A stretch of 64,000 nucleotides of DNA, from the NCBI GenBank assembly GCA_013397845.1, contig VZTG01007793.1, positions 939,615 through 1,003,614 on the forward strand, written 5' to 3'. The stretch is from Melanocharis versteri (lineage: Eukaryota > Chordata > Aves > Passeriformes > Melanocharitidae). The notes beneath the pieces are model-generated. The model saw nothing but the letters and a program-made list of their open reading frames with translations. It ran no database searches and was not told the origin of the DNA. Positions 49,159 through 61,060 of the stretch are shown here, one piece after another; positions within the stretch are counted from its first letter, which is position 1, and the number at the start of each line of letters is the position of its first letter. The position numbers were made by a program, and so were the translations under genes.

Positions 49159-52100
49159 TGTTTCCTAATACTGCATCTTCTCCAAGATGCAATGTCATCT
49201 CTGAAATCTCATCTTTCCTACCCTGAACATCAGGGCATTCATAATTTTATGTGTATTGTATTTTTACATAGTGACTATTATAGAATGCCAATAAGTCTAC
49301 AATGTCACATGCAGTTAGTAAAACTACTTATTTAGTCTTTTCTGCCTTCATTTTCTAAGAGTCCTTCATGTTCCTAATTTTTGAGTTTTCTAACATAAAT
49401 TCAATACAACAAAATAGGCAATTTCCTTCACCCCCATGAAGGAATAAAATTTGTGAACCAGACCAAACCCTCTTCTACACCCCTGGCTAGTCTCCCAGGA
49501 AAATGCTGCCTGGGTACAGAGACCACAAACACACTGTCATGCTCCTCTCAAAGTTCCAGAAAAAGTTTGCCAGAGCTAGGGGAGCAGGTTTTGGGAGGAG
49601 AGGGGGTGACAGCTGAAGCACTCTATAGGTCATTGGTTGCGAAGTTAAAACCAACAGCCCACCCCAAGACAAATGCTGGAAATGTGAAGCAGGTAATAAT
49701 GGGCTTCTACCACTTCTGGAAGGTTTCAGCCTTCGCAGAAGTGTGGCAATTGAGTATGAACAATAATAATAGAATTAGCTTTTATCTTCTATATCATCTC
49801 TGGAGACACTTCTGCAAGTCCTGGAGCTGCAGCTTAGACAACAGAATTAGACCCTATAAACACAAAATACAATTCTATATCCACACACCACCATCTGCAC
49901 CCTTTCTTATAGATTTGGTTGATGAAAGCAACGTTTCTAATCACAAGAATCTTAATTTTTATCTTATTCACAGTCCAGCAATTTTCCCTAATGCTACTTA
50001 CTATGGATAAATGCATCCTTGATAAGACAATTGCAATTTGGAACATACTCACTGTTACCTCCAAAGGGACAAAGGTAATAGATTAAGACCAAGAAGCACA
50101 ACTCAGTCATGTATTTTATTTTACAGCTATGCACAACACAAATGAAAAACATCGGTATAATAAGACTCAAAGAGTACTAAGGGCAGGAACCACAGCCTGA
50201 TTCCCAAATCCTTCCAATTTAAGCAATTCTGATGGCTTTTGTGAGCACCGTTGGACAAAAAATAACTTCAACAATGATCAATCCATATACTCCAGAGAGC
50301 TTTTACTGACGTGCCCTAAACAGGTATTATAAGTTTGCAGTTTCACACCTTCTGTATGATGATTCTGGAGGGTTTGATCTGTGTGTCAAATCCCTAGTTT
50401 TACTTTACACCTATCAGGGTCAAAAGAAACTCTGCGATATGTTCGGTTGCAATACGAAGTACTGGTGTGTTTCGCATAATGAAAGATTTCACAATATAAA
50501 TCAGGACTTTTGTCAGGAAAAAGTGTTGTTGTTTTTTTCAGAAAAGTAAAAAAAGTTCTTGGAAACTTTGCTGGCTGTTACCACGGGGGAAACAAAGTTG
50601 TACAATAAAACAACAAACTTCCCCCTTTTCCATAGCTTTGAGATACAGACAGGGAAGGTGGTGAAGATCTCTCCTTCTTCTCTCCTCACAGTGCACCCAG
50701 CAGGGAGCTGTACATTTATGTGGAAGCTTCAGCCCTGCTCCTGATCTCTGCCTAGAGCATTACACCCATGTGCCAAGTTCAGTGTTTAAACAAAACACTG
50801 GTTTGTTCCTTTAGCAAAAGCTATTCAAAAGGATAAGAAAAAAGCGTGTTGATTTTCAGTGATGATTTAAATAGCAGCACATGCTTGCAATATTTACTTT
50901 TCCTGGGGAAAATTTTCACACTGGAATATTGGCAGCTCAGACTCTGACCTCAGGAACATCTCTCATTGTTTCAGAAGGGCTCTCTGAACTTGTCATGTTT
51001 AAACAACTAAGACAGAAATCTTGTCCACATTTCAGGTGTTTCCCACTGCTTTAAGACGACAAGTGAAAGCCTGTTCCACTGAAATCAACAGCAAATGTTT
51101 TAACAGGGATGAGATGGGTTTTGCTGAATTCCACTAAATTGTTCCTACCATCTGCAGGCTCAGTGGTTATAAACATTAACTTCAAAAGGAGTACATTCAG
51201 ATCCTCTAAGTTCAGTTCAAATGAGAAAGACACCTAAGTGACTCCAGCACTTAAAAAAAAAAATCACCTGTTTTTCTCATACATAAGTGTACATTATAGA
51301 AAACATTTTCCTCTAACTTTTGCAAAAAACCTATACACCAGATGCTTCATCTCTCTGCTAATACACCTGATTTTAAGTGAAATTACAAAAACTGCTTGAC
51401 CAAAGCATTAGCATTGTTAAATGAATCAGGTGAGAGTTCACGGATCTACGTTTCTTCCTAAATATATTCCAGCAAAATCTCTAAGCATCCTGAATCTGTA
51501 TTTGAACACGGATTCATTTTAATGGAGAATGCAGAGTCTGGACTGGCTTCCCTGTCAGGTGCCAGAGGTACCCTGATCTCTGAATGTGAACACAATCAAT
51601 TCTTTGTGCACTCTCCCTTAGAGATTTCAGGCTGATTCTTTGTTCAAATTCAACAATTTTTCAGTAGTCTTCTCTTCCTGTGGTGGTCTCTGAAAATAAT
51701 ACTATTTAAAATTACAGCATTTTACCTCACCAAATGCCTCCAGGCAGTGGAAGAAATTGTCAACAAACATCATTGTTAATTAATTGGTACAGGTGGAAGA
51801 AGAGGAACAGGGGTCTTGTTGAGATTTATATCAGACCCAGGAGTACATCTCCTCTTCAACCTTTATTTGTTTTGTCAATATTTAAGTGTCTAAAATGTGC
51901 AAGCGTATAGCTTCCAGCTAGGGAAAAAACTGTATAACATAATATATCAACACAGCACCTTTAGGATTTTTTTTAAATTTTATCAGGAAATCTTCACAGA
52001 TTCCTGATAATCCCCTGCACTTGTGCATTATCTGTTTCAAATTATTCAGTTGAACGGCACACAGAACTTGAGCTCCAAACAAGGAGCTTTATAGAAGTCA

Positions 52101-52225
52101 AGAGCAACAGTTAAATACAAACTGTGCCATCCGCACTGTGCATAATTATATTATAAATTACTATTAACTGTTAACACACAATTGCTGGCTATTAGCCTAA
52201 CTATATTGCAAGAAAATTATCATAC
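49159..52225. other. Noncoding DNA containing the longest open frame
   Basis: The plus frame 49453-50010 is open for 185 codons but begins at GTG. It has no conserved motif that I can name, and its composition drifts from Ser/Thr/Gly-rich to Asn/Tyr/Phe-rich, following local base content. A short segment at about 51068-51100 (CTGTTCCACTGAAATCAAC) resembles old amniote repeats that contain CCATTGACTTCAATGG-type words. Nothing else was recognised. Confidence 0.45.
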
Positions 52226-52420
52226 ATGGAAGAAATTAACCTTCTTAAGTCACTCCAGTCAATACTGGAGGGGTTGTACTGTCTCCTTACTCTTTTGCCA
52301 TTGTTGGAGCAACACTATATCCTTTGTGCTTTCGGCCAATGTGCCTTTGGGTCAGGCCCCTGTTCCTACCCGTGTCAGTCTAAACACGGCAAATGCAGGA
52401 ATAAAGACTGCAAGAAATAA
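52226..52420 (+). CDS. Hypothetical 64-residue Cys-rich small protein
   Basis: A true ATG frame of 64 codons ending at TAA. Residues about 14-32 are hydrophobic and Leu-rich and might act as a signal peptide or anchor. The last 32 residues hold six Cys spaced C-x4-C-x6-C-x3-C-x6-C-x4-C, ending C-K-K, and include the word Gly-Lys-Cys. Beta-defensins have a G-x-C before their fourth Cys and a basic end after a Cys pair; here the pair is missing and loop lengths differ, so the match is partial. AATAAA at 52457 lies 37 bases after the stop. The base before the ATG region is not an ideal Kozak context, though G follows the ATG. No family can be assigned; it may be a chance frame, a decayed defensin-like gene or a new small peptide. 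Confidence 0.25.
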   Translation: MEEINLLKSLQSILEGLYCLLTLLPLLEQHYILCAFGQCAFGSGPCSYPCQSKHGKCRNKDCKK

Positions 52421-52456
52421 GAAGGAGAACTGTCTGTACACACTCATAGACCACTA

Positions 52457-52462
52457 AATAAA
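52457..52462 (+). terminator. Polyadenylation signal AATAAA
   Basis: A canonical hexamer sits 37 bases after the stop of the Cys-rich frame. AATAAA is frequent by chance in DNA this AT-rich, so it is only supporting evidence. Confidence 0.25.
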
Positions 52463-55400
52463 ATTTTATCATTTGTTATGCATCCTGTTATTAACAAACA
52501 ATTTAATTTTGAAAAACATATTAAAAAAAGGTGTTTTCCCCTATTTTATTGCCATAAACACAGTAAAACAAATGTGAGAGGTATACCTCAATTTGGTATA
52601 CATTTATCTGGCTATTATCCTCAGACTCAGAGGCAGACAACACTGACATTCCAATTTCATTGAGAGTTAAGACAAAAAGCAGAATTTTAAAGGAAATAAA
52701 ATTATTTCACAATGAAGAAAACACTCAATATCTCAGATATGTTTGATACCTTATCTTTTTTCAACATTTTTTGCAAGAGCTTAGGCATGCACAGAACGTT
52801 ATAAATTTCAGCTCGTGCAAAACTACTTTTGGAGGCCAGAAAGAGCTGTTTCAATTAGCTATTCTGCTCTCTCACATCACACAAGATACAGCTCTCAATC
52901 AGTAGTTTCGATATCAAGATCAAACTTCAAATTGAACAGCATTTACTTCAGAAAGACAGGTAAGCTTTAAAGAATTCAGTAACACATGGTAAAGGAAAAA
53001 AAACCCAAAACAACAACCAGAGGCACAAAATAAAAGGAGAGCTCTTACAGACCTCAGAACATGCAATTTATTCCAGTACCCCCAAGGCAGCATTTACTTT
53101 TACCTGAGCAGCTTGGGGCTTATGCTTACCTAGTTGGTTCTTCAATTCCCTGTGGAATGTTACTTCCACAATCTCCACTCCTTAGTTTAGGAGACACATA
53201 GATGGGTTCTGAACAAACAGCTGAACATGACCTATATCAATGGCATCAAACACATTCCTTTGGTGTGGATATAAAAAGAACATGTCTTTAACTTAAAATG
53301 TTAAGGGATTTGGAGCCAAGTCTTTTGGTTTTAATTATTTAGACATCCTTAAAATATTTAAATTGATGACATTTCTTATGAAAGACTGAAGGTAGACTGG
53401 ACAGAATGGTGCATTTTTTTCCCCTCTCATTTTGCACCAGACTCTGGTAAGTTATTTATTGTTGCAACTTAAAAGTAACTCTCATTTAAAAATTAGAATG
53501 TGTCTGGACAAACAATTCTGGATTTCTCCTAAGGCAGCTTATAGCCATCAGGATCTGAAATGTTATCATTCCACACCGAATTCCTAAAATAGTTCTATGA
53601 TACTAGAAACATACTCTACCATAAAAACCTATTTCCTAACAGAGTTTTCACCTTATATTGTGAATTATTCAGATTTGTTTAGATATGCTTGATGGTATTT
53701 TGCACATATATTAATCGCAGACAATAGGCAACACTTGGTGTAGGGAAAGCCGAGGTAGAGTTCAGAAGGCCTTGTGCCACTGTAGGCCCATGGAAGGATC
53801 TCAAATATGCCTTATTACCATACCTAACTTCCCCACTGGCGATAGTAATGCTTCATAAAGCAGAGCTTTCCACGCAGAGAGGAAAAGAAAAAACAGCAGC
53901 TGTTTTACCTTAAATATGGAAATTTTTTCTTCCTGCCACTCAAGCAGACTCCAAATACACCTCCCTCTTTTCCCAGATAAAGGTTTTATCTATGAATTGC
54001 ATCACTCAAACACTGAGATTTGTCTTTTTGGTTTTATTCTTCAGAGCAGCCCCAGACAAGCGGGAACATTAAAACTTTCAAAGGGAATGTTTGTATTTTA
54101 AGCTCAGCTGTATGCTACAATCTTTTTAGGTCAGGTCACTTCAAACAGGGGCTGTGTATGGAGCAGGGAACAACAAACATTTTTTAACTGTCAGTTGGAA
54201 CTGAAAGGAACAGCATGAGAAGAGGCAGCTTTGCTATTGGTTTTGAAGCAATGGCATTTGTCTGTGAATGCATAGCCTACGAAAGGCGACAGGCTCTAAA
54301 ATAATGGTACTGTAGCAGGCACTGAAATGTAAAACATATGTCACACTTTTCCCTGCTCGCAGAGAGGTTTAAAATATTTATAATGCTGCACCTTTCCCTG
54401 AAAGCTTTCTGCAGCATTCCTGGGTTCACGGCTAGGTGAATCATCTCCCTAGAACTGCAAAGCTTATGCAGATTTGTTCCTCCACATAAAGCGAAAGGCA
54501 CAAAATTTAGGGTGCAAAGGCACAGCTAAGCAGCAGCCCCCAAAGAACTATTTTGTTAATATGCATTCATCCTGATGCTATGTTTGCTTCCTCAACAGGG
54601 CATTTTGTTTTAAACTACTTCATTCACAACACAAGCTGAGGCACTGATATTATTACTTCCTTATGTGAGAATTCGACTAATTTGTCAGGAAAGTGAAATC
54701 TCGGGCTTCACATTAAGTAAAAGGAACATGGAGCATTTGTGTGTGTCTGCGCATCCATAGGCAAGGACAAAAAGGGAGGTGATACGCTTTGTTTCTTCTT
54801 TAATGTTCTGTAGTGTGCATTTGATTAGCATTGGAGAGGAAATTATTTTTAAGAGTAAAACTAAAAGGGACATAATCTACTTTTTCATCTAAGGAATTAG
54901 AGGGTCTTAAGAACCATCTGCTCACAATAGATTTGAACTGTGAACAAACACATCTCTCTAACCCCAAGCTGCAAGAAACTAAAGAGTTGGCCTCTATTCA
55001 CCAAGCATGTAGAAAGGCTCCGATTTCCAAACTAAAAAGCTTTTTCACAGCTGATGTAACAATATTTTGGTATCCAAAACACCCGGGAGTCAGTGAAATG
55101 GAGGCAGGTACAATGTATGTGCAGAGTTTCATAGGAATACATGAAAAAGTTCCTTTTGAATCAAAATTAAGCACATCCAGTCAAACACATGCATCCTGCT
55201 AAAGACCTGTCTGAAACCAACATATTGTGGACACATCGAGTCAAACTTCTGGAAAAAAAATGGTTGAGGGCATGTTCTGGCCTCTCATTTGCACAGTGAT
55301 TTGGAGGATGCATGGTTCTCACTAAGAATAAAGCACAAAGCAATGTTTCTGTGATTCCTTGTTCTGCTTTTCCTTCCCTTACTAGCAAGGGAATTAGCAA

Positions 55401-55545
55401 AATTTGTAGAGGTTTCTTCAGAGTGGTGCTAAAGCACCTCTAGATGTTACTGTGTTTAGTTAAAACTGCAGTATTAAAAGTATGATCAGATTTATGACTG
55501 AGACTCACAATTACTTTAAAAGAAATAGCAGCTGAGTATATCACA
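52463..55545. other. Unique DNA, no gene recognised
   Basis: A donor-like ACAG/GTAAGC occurs near 52960 and a GTAAGT near 53448 without convincing partner exons. A word TAGTTCTATGATAC at about 53591 faintly recalls a CR1 end but lacks the rest of the tail. Open frames are under 90 codons. Confidence 0.5.
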
Positions 55546-55746
55546 TTACATTTTATACAATTTTGCAGCTCTCTCGATGACACAGTACTTCCCAGATCGG
55601 CCAGAGAATGCAGCCAAAGTAGAGATCTGTGCTGCCACAGCAGACCTGGATGTCACCCATTCTCCCAAACCGAGGTGATACCACTTCAGTTCCCAGCCAG
55701 TCTTAGCAGTTTTCTCTTCATTTCCTTCTTGCCTGCAATCAAATAG
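55546..55746 (-). other. Candidate minus-strand exon, Trp-rich
   Basis: On the minus strand a pyrimidine-rich run ends in TTGGTGTCTTAG at 55759, and a second AG acceptor-like site (TTTGATTGCAG) ends the first few codons. From there one frame is open for about 60 codons to a TAA. Three Trp residues lie within 16 residues (Gly-Trp-Glu-Leu-Lys-Trp-Tyr...Glu-Trp), followed by an Ala/Ser-rich stretch and a Lys-Tyr-Cys word. The other two frames are closed early. The GC content is higher than in the flanks. I cannot place it in a family. A donor-like AAAT/GTAATG overlaps the stop, so it could be an internal or last exon, or chance. Confidence 0.25.
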
Positions 55747-55759
55747 TACTTCCATGCTC

Positions 55760-57316
55760 TAAGACACCAAACAAACAGTCAAAATAAGACTAAGAAAATG
55801 AAACAGAAGTGTCGACCAGAATATGGAATAGGGAATATTTTACTGACAGGAACAGGGGTAAAGCTCTAGGAAACTCTGAGTGAAGATTGGTTTGGACTAT
55901 GTACATTAGACTCACAGATAAATGACCAGTATTAACACAGATATTAAAAATACATTTTACCTTCCTGTCTGAAACCATCGGAATGGGGTCCTGAGCAATT
56001 CCTCTTTGATTCTGTTTTACAACTACTGCCAAGGGCGTTGATGACTCATAAGCAAAAGTAGGATTACATACACGTAAGGAAAATTGCATACAAAATGTAA
56101 TAATTTCCAAAATAAAATGCACAGTAAGAAAGTAAATTATGAACTGAGTGTCTTGGTGTAGGCTTCTAGGCATGATAAACAAGAAAAAACGAAGTAACTC
56201 CCTTGGTAGAGCAAATTATGTGCACCAGGCCACTTATTAGGTACAGTTTCATTCCTCACACATTTGCAAGTGTTAGCCTCTATAAAAGGGTAATGGCTTC
56301 CTCTTAAAATATTCTTGATTTGAAAAAGGGAAAAGAACAGTGTCATTGCTGTGCTCCCCCAGACAAGGGGAAATGAGTGGAAAAGGAAGTTGCACAAATT
56401 TAAAAAACACTTAAAGCTTATTCACTGTATGAGCATAATTCAATACTGTTCTAGCCTGTGAATTTCTAGTCTACACAAATTTGAGGCCATGAACTGAAAT
56501 TTCAACACTGCATACACTTCTGTGCAAAATTCTGACTGTTCAGACAGGTATGGAAACATGAGTATCAAGGACATATGAAAACACCGGACAGGCATTTAAA
56601 CACGTAAAAATATTCACTGAATTTTCTTCATCTCCTCATATCTTACTTCTGCCTAAATTCTACCTGACTGGAAGTTAGAAAATGGATTCCAATAAAATTC
56701 ATATATTCTACTGAATCCAATGTTAAGACTTTTCACAATTCCCAGAAAAAAACAGGTCCCCATAAAAATTCTAATCTTTTAATCAGAAAACAATTTTATG
56801 CACCACTTTTTCTTGGGCCCCAACAGTACCAAAGTTACTGAAATATCACCAGAAAAGCCTATTCAAAGATGAGCTGGGACACATTCAGTGAAGTATTTAT
56901 CACAGCCAAGATTCACAACGATTTTTAGCCCAGTGCAACTCATTTAAGTTTGTATTAAACTTAGCCAAGCATCTAAAATGTTATGTATCAGAACCAAGCT
57001 TATGCAAATCTGCTCTTATGCGATGCTAATCATCATTTGAGAGCAATAGGCACTCCATATTCAGACACAGGCTATTAGCAGCCTCTAGTTTTCTAATTGA
57101 AAAAAAAAACAAAAATCAACAAAAACCCAACACTTTCCCCTGTTTCTTCATCCCAGTACGTTCCCCATTTTTTTACGTTCACACAGTGCTTGTATGAGCA
57201 CCCACTCCCTTTTTTAAAATTATGCTTTGCTTCATCTAAGAATCAAGTACCTGAAGATCTTTTCAAGTATCTGGTTCTGTAATAACGTTTACCAAACCAT
57301 TTCCTTCTCTCCACAG
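55760..57316. other. Noncoding DNA, no gene recognised
   Basis: Minus-strand frames at 55790-56182 (130 codons) and 56137-56397 (86 codons) overlap each other. They have Phe/Leu/Ile-rich composition typical of antisense A-rich DNA, with no motif. An A-rich tract lies at about 57099-57130. Confidence 0.5.
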
Positions 57317-57378
57317 TGAATTACTTCTGGTGCATGGTAGCAATTTGGACAGCAGGCTATGCAGACGAATTTTTGTAG
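57317..57378 (+). other. Candidate short terminal exon behind a strong acceptor
   Basis: The preceding bases hold a branch-point-like TAATAAC about 37 bases upstream and a clean pyrimidine tract ending TTCCTTCTCTCCACAG. The following frame, entered at phase 1, gives about 19 residues (Asn-Tyr-Phe-Trp-Cys at the start) and stops at TAG 57376-57378. Only the acceptor is persuasive; no AATAAA lies close by, and no partner exon was found. Confidence 0.2.
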
Positions 57379-60237
57379 ATAATTAGCTGAGAGGATATTC
57401 AGCAGAAGTGGGTCATACTGTACTTGTTCACAGATGGTTCAATAGAATGGATTTCAGCACATCCACTTCTCTAAATGCACAACATTTTGAAAGAGGAAAG
57501 AAAGTGGAAAAACAAAAAAAATTTAAGGTTTAGGAAATGCTAAAGAAGATAGCCTTTTAGTGTAGATAGATAGTAGGCAGACAAAGGATTTGACCTGTGC
57601 AGTGAATACACTGCTTTGTGAATTAGTAGACAAAGAAAGGCACTTTTAAAAGAAACTCACCAAGCAAGAGACAGAGTAACCACTGCACATACAGACTCTG
57701 CTGTCTTACAGGTGTCAGTGAAGTCTGATCAAAACTGTCATTTATCTACACATGCATACTACAGCTACAAATATTTCTGACTTATTGGAGAGCACCATGG
57801 CTAGGCAGCGCACTCATGGGGCACAGGCTGCACTCTGGCTCGAGAGGAACCTGGTGCTTCCAGTGCCATTTCCTACTGCAGCAGGAGTGCATCACCAACC
57901 AACCCCCCTCTGAAGTCCAAAAAAGAGTCACCACAGATTCGTTATAAATTCAAAAGCACAACTCTTCATTTTCCTAGGATAGCTCCACATGTGGATAAAA
58001 CATCCTACAGAGCCCAGTGAAAAACTGGGTACACAAAGATACCAGAAGAGAAGACACAAAAAACCGTGCTACTAAATCCTTCAAGAGTTACTGCCAGTGT
58101 TTAAAAACACCAGTAGAAATTCAAGGACTTCACAACACTATGGAGTCCAATCTCAGTAGTAACTTGTTATGTTTCTCCACAAATGTGATTATATCAGTGG
58201 CATTAAACAATGGAGAAATCTTTCTGTGGCATTTGTTGTAGAAACATAGCAAACCTATTTTCTCCTAGCAACAAGCAGCTGACATAAAATTATGACACAT
58301 GGAACAAGATTTACTTCCAGATAATGAGACACCCCCATAAACTGTAGCCTAACTGTGCCCTCAGAGTTTTACAGTGGTCACTGATGTTCCTTCTGCAGTT
58401 TTCCTGTTTCAGAGCTCAGACTGTTTTGAAAATTGTTTGCAGAGCAGATACTGCAGAGGGAAATTAATGATATTATCATATTTTCCAAAACATGCAACTG
58501 ACCAGATACCCTATTATAAAGGGAACATGAGAACTCCAGTGCTAGTGGCAGGTCTTAAATCACTTTTTGCCCTAAAAGATACACCTCTAACAAAGTTTTG
58601 TTAAAAAGAAAGGAAGGTTAGAACAATTTACTTGTTTTTTATTTGTGTACACAAACACAACAGGATTCTCTTGCTTGATGGTGGCTCTCATGATTTTGAT
58701 GTACTTGTCAAAAAGTATCCCCCGAAAAAGTGTATTTATACAGAATGCTGAATATAATTTGTCCGCAGTATCGCTTACACAGTATCACACAAGTAGTAAA
58801 CACATTCACAGGCATTCAATTTTGCCCAACATGAATTAAAAAGGTGGTGCAAATATTCAAATAAATAATCAACAAATAATTTAGCTATCTGCATTAACTG
58901 CCATGAAGTCCTTGATCATTAGGCTTAGTTATTTTTTCACTATACCTTTCCTGGTTAAAGAGCATTGTTACATGGCAGCTACCTTACATCCCAGAGTTTT
59001 ATCCCAGACAACACCCTGTCAGACAAACTTTCTGTAGTAGGACAATATATCCTTCTCAGGCACATGTAGTGTCAAAAATTAGTGTGTAAGGTGGGACTGA
59101 GAACTTCCATAATGTCTGCATTCAGATGTTACAACTTCACTGTTTGACATTTCACTGTTCTTACAGCGAAACATTAAATAATTTACCCTTTCCAGCATAA
59201 CTGTTAAAAGACAAAAGATTGAAACACATGGGGAGGGAGGAGAGAGGAGATGTGCCTTCCAGATCAGCAGTTTCAATTCCAGGAAAGTAAGACTGAGCTT
59301 TAGAGCTACACACAGAGTGAAGCACTTAAAAATCTATAAACCCGTGATTTAACAAACCACTAACTAAAAGGAGGCATCTGATTATATAAAATTACTAAGC
59401 AAATGCCAAGAATGCTGTTATGGTTTCCGATCATTTATTGCCTAAACTTCACTCCAAAAACTCTCCTAAGCCACTCCAAAATCTAGCCAACACAGAGGTT
59501 CGGAAAAAATATGGAGAAGTGGGGGGACATAACATGACACCAAACAAAATCAGCAAAGAGCCACAACACCAAAATTATTGTCTCTTTCCAGTATTTTCCA
59601 CTCGTACATTTCAAAAAACAAGATATTTTAGCAACTCAAAGAATCAGCGCCTAAATCAGAAAGGACTCGTTTAGAATGTAGGAATTAATTAAACTTAATT
59701 TGTCACTTAAGTTTTAAAAGGGAATTCAGCCAATTAAAAAGTAACAGGCTTACAATCCCTTGAAGAGTTTGACTATTAAACTTAAAAATAATGCTTAAAA
59801 TTCACCAGTCACTCATTTATACAAATGTTAGCAGAACATGGGTAAGAATCTAAGATTTAAATAAAATCAGCTTTCAGTGAAACATCAATCCATAATCACC
59901 TATAATTGTTTCAAATATTACACTCTAAATTGTTTTAGAGATGTCTAAGATGCAATAAGGCTGACAGTTTGCAAAACAAATGATCAGTGTATGCATTAAG
60001 CCTGGAAGTTGTGACTTGCAGTATAAAATATACAAGAAGGCAGGAAGAATTTAAACGTTCACCATTGCATAATTCACATCATTTTTCTGCCTTTTTTCTG
60101 TCATGGTGTGCATCCTGTATAAGACCTTGCATAATTGCATACATAGTACAACATGATGAAGTTGCTATTTATAATTATAGGTAGAAACAGCCATAGTAAG
60201 CCACAATCAGTACAAAGAATATCTGAGGGTGAATACA

Positions 60238-60238
<1 letters not shown>
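57379..60238. other. Noncoding DNA, no gene recognised
   Basis: A somewhat GC-richer patch at about 57790-57920 has no motif that I can name. Open frames are 60-85 codons and lack splice-site support. No repeat end was recognised. Confidence 0.5.
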
Positions 60239-60270
<32 letters not shown>

Positions 60271-60310
60271 CATATATATATATATGTGTAAATATACACA
60301 CATATATATA
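60239..60310. repeat. TA microsatellite
   Basis: Alternating TA runs of about 10, 7 and 8 units are separated by single CA steps, then grade into TGTG and CACA. The minus frame at 60101-60301 that crosses it encodes only Tyr/Ile repeats and is an artefact. Such tracts extrude hairpins and vary in length. Confidence 0.95.
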
Positions 60311-60939
60311 CTCCTCCTCATGAAGGAGTAAGTGTCTGCAGTCACATTCTCATTCCCTTAGGAAAAAGAGGTCCTTCATGGACTGCTCTTTCCCAAGTAG
60401 TCATTTGAGCTTAATTTTCAAAAGATATTAACCAAAACTTTGCTGAATTGGGCTATGCCACCTGGGTGCACATAAAAAAATATGATAGAATGTTGTGTAT
60501 TTTCTTCCAGAAAACATCTAGCTGATTCATTCTTACAATGTCCCTGGACAGTCATTCAGGGTTTAGTGAACATATTCCATCTTGCATCAAACCATTAGGA
60601 ATAAAAGCATGTGCTATTTGCAGTTTAATTCTGACTCATCTCACTTGTACCTTTTGCAACCCTTCACACTTCATCTTGGCAACTAAATAACAGGAAACAT
60701 ATACGACTAGTTGTAAAGTGCCAACTGGTATTTTTTAAACACTGTCCTCATTGTCACAAAGATAGGGGAAGAGAAGTGTCCTTCTTTCAGTTCTATTCCT
60801 TTATGCAAGAAAAATGGAACATATTATGGAGTTAAAGAGAACAAACAGAGGACCTGATAAAATAATTTGGCAGCTTGCATGATGCACAGAATAAACTCAC
60901 CACTGCTTAAAAGTAATCAAGTCAAGCAATGGGAACAAA
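60311..60939. other. Noncoding DNA, no gene recognised
   Basis: Nothing recognisable: no repeat end, splice-framed frame or RNA gene. Confidence 0.5.
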
Positions 60940-61060
60940 TTTTACTTAAAAGCATTTCACGGTCTTACAAGGAGTAACATCTGATAGACAGTGAAGAGAT
61001 TTAATCGAAGCTGCCCAGGATTATTTAGAGCTCAGAAGCCTCAGCTCTCTCATGGGTCAG
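60940..61060 (+). repeat. Possible ancient MIR-like relic
   Basis: The run AGAGATTTAATCGAAGCTGCCC, AGGATTATTTAGAGCT, then CAGAAGCCTCAGCTC aligns loosely to the MIR words AGAGGTTAAGTGACTTGCCC, AAGGTCACACAGCT, AGTAAGTGGCAGAGC. Divergence is high and the ends are unclear. Confidence 0.3.

Noticed and set aside
27788..52420. Calling the window the avian beta-defensin cluster
   Set aside because: None of the four frames has the complete six-Cys pattern, the typical Met-Arg/Lys-Ile leader exon is not seen, and spacing between candidates is irregular.
53585..53605. TTCTATGATAC as a third CR1 end
   Set aside because: The upstream GGTCCCTTCCAA-type section is absent, so an 8-10 base match is chance.
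60101..60301. Minus-strand 66-codon frame with Ile/Tyr repeats
   Set aside because: It is a translation of the TA microsatellite.
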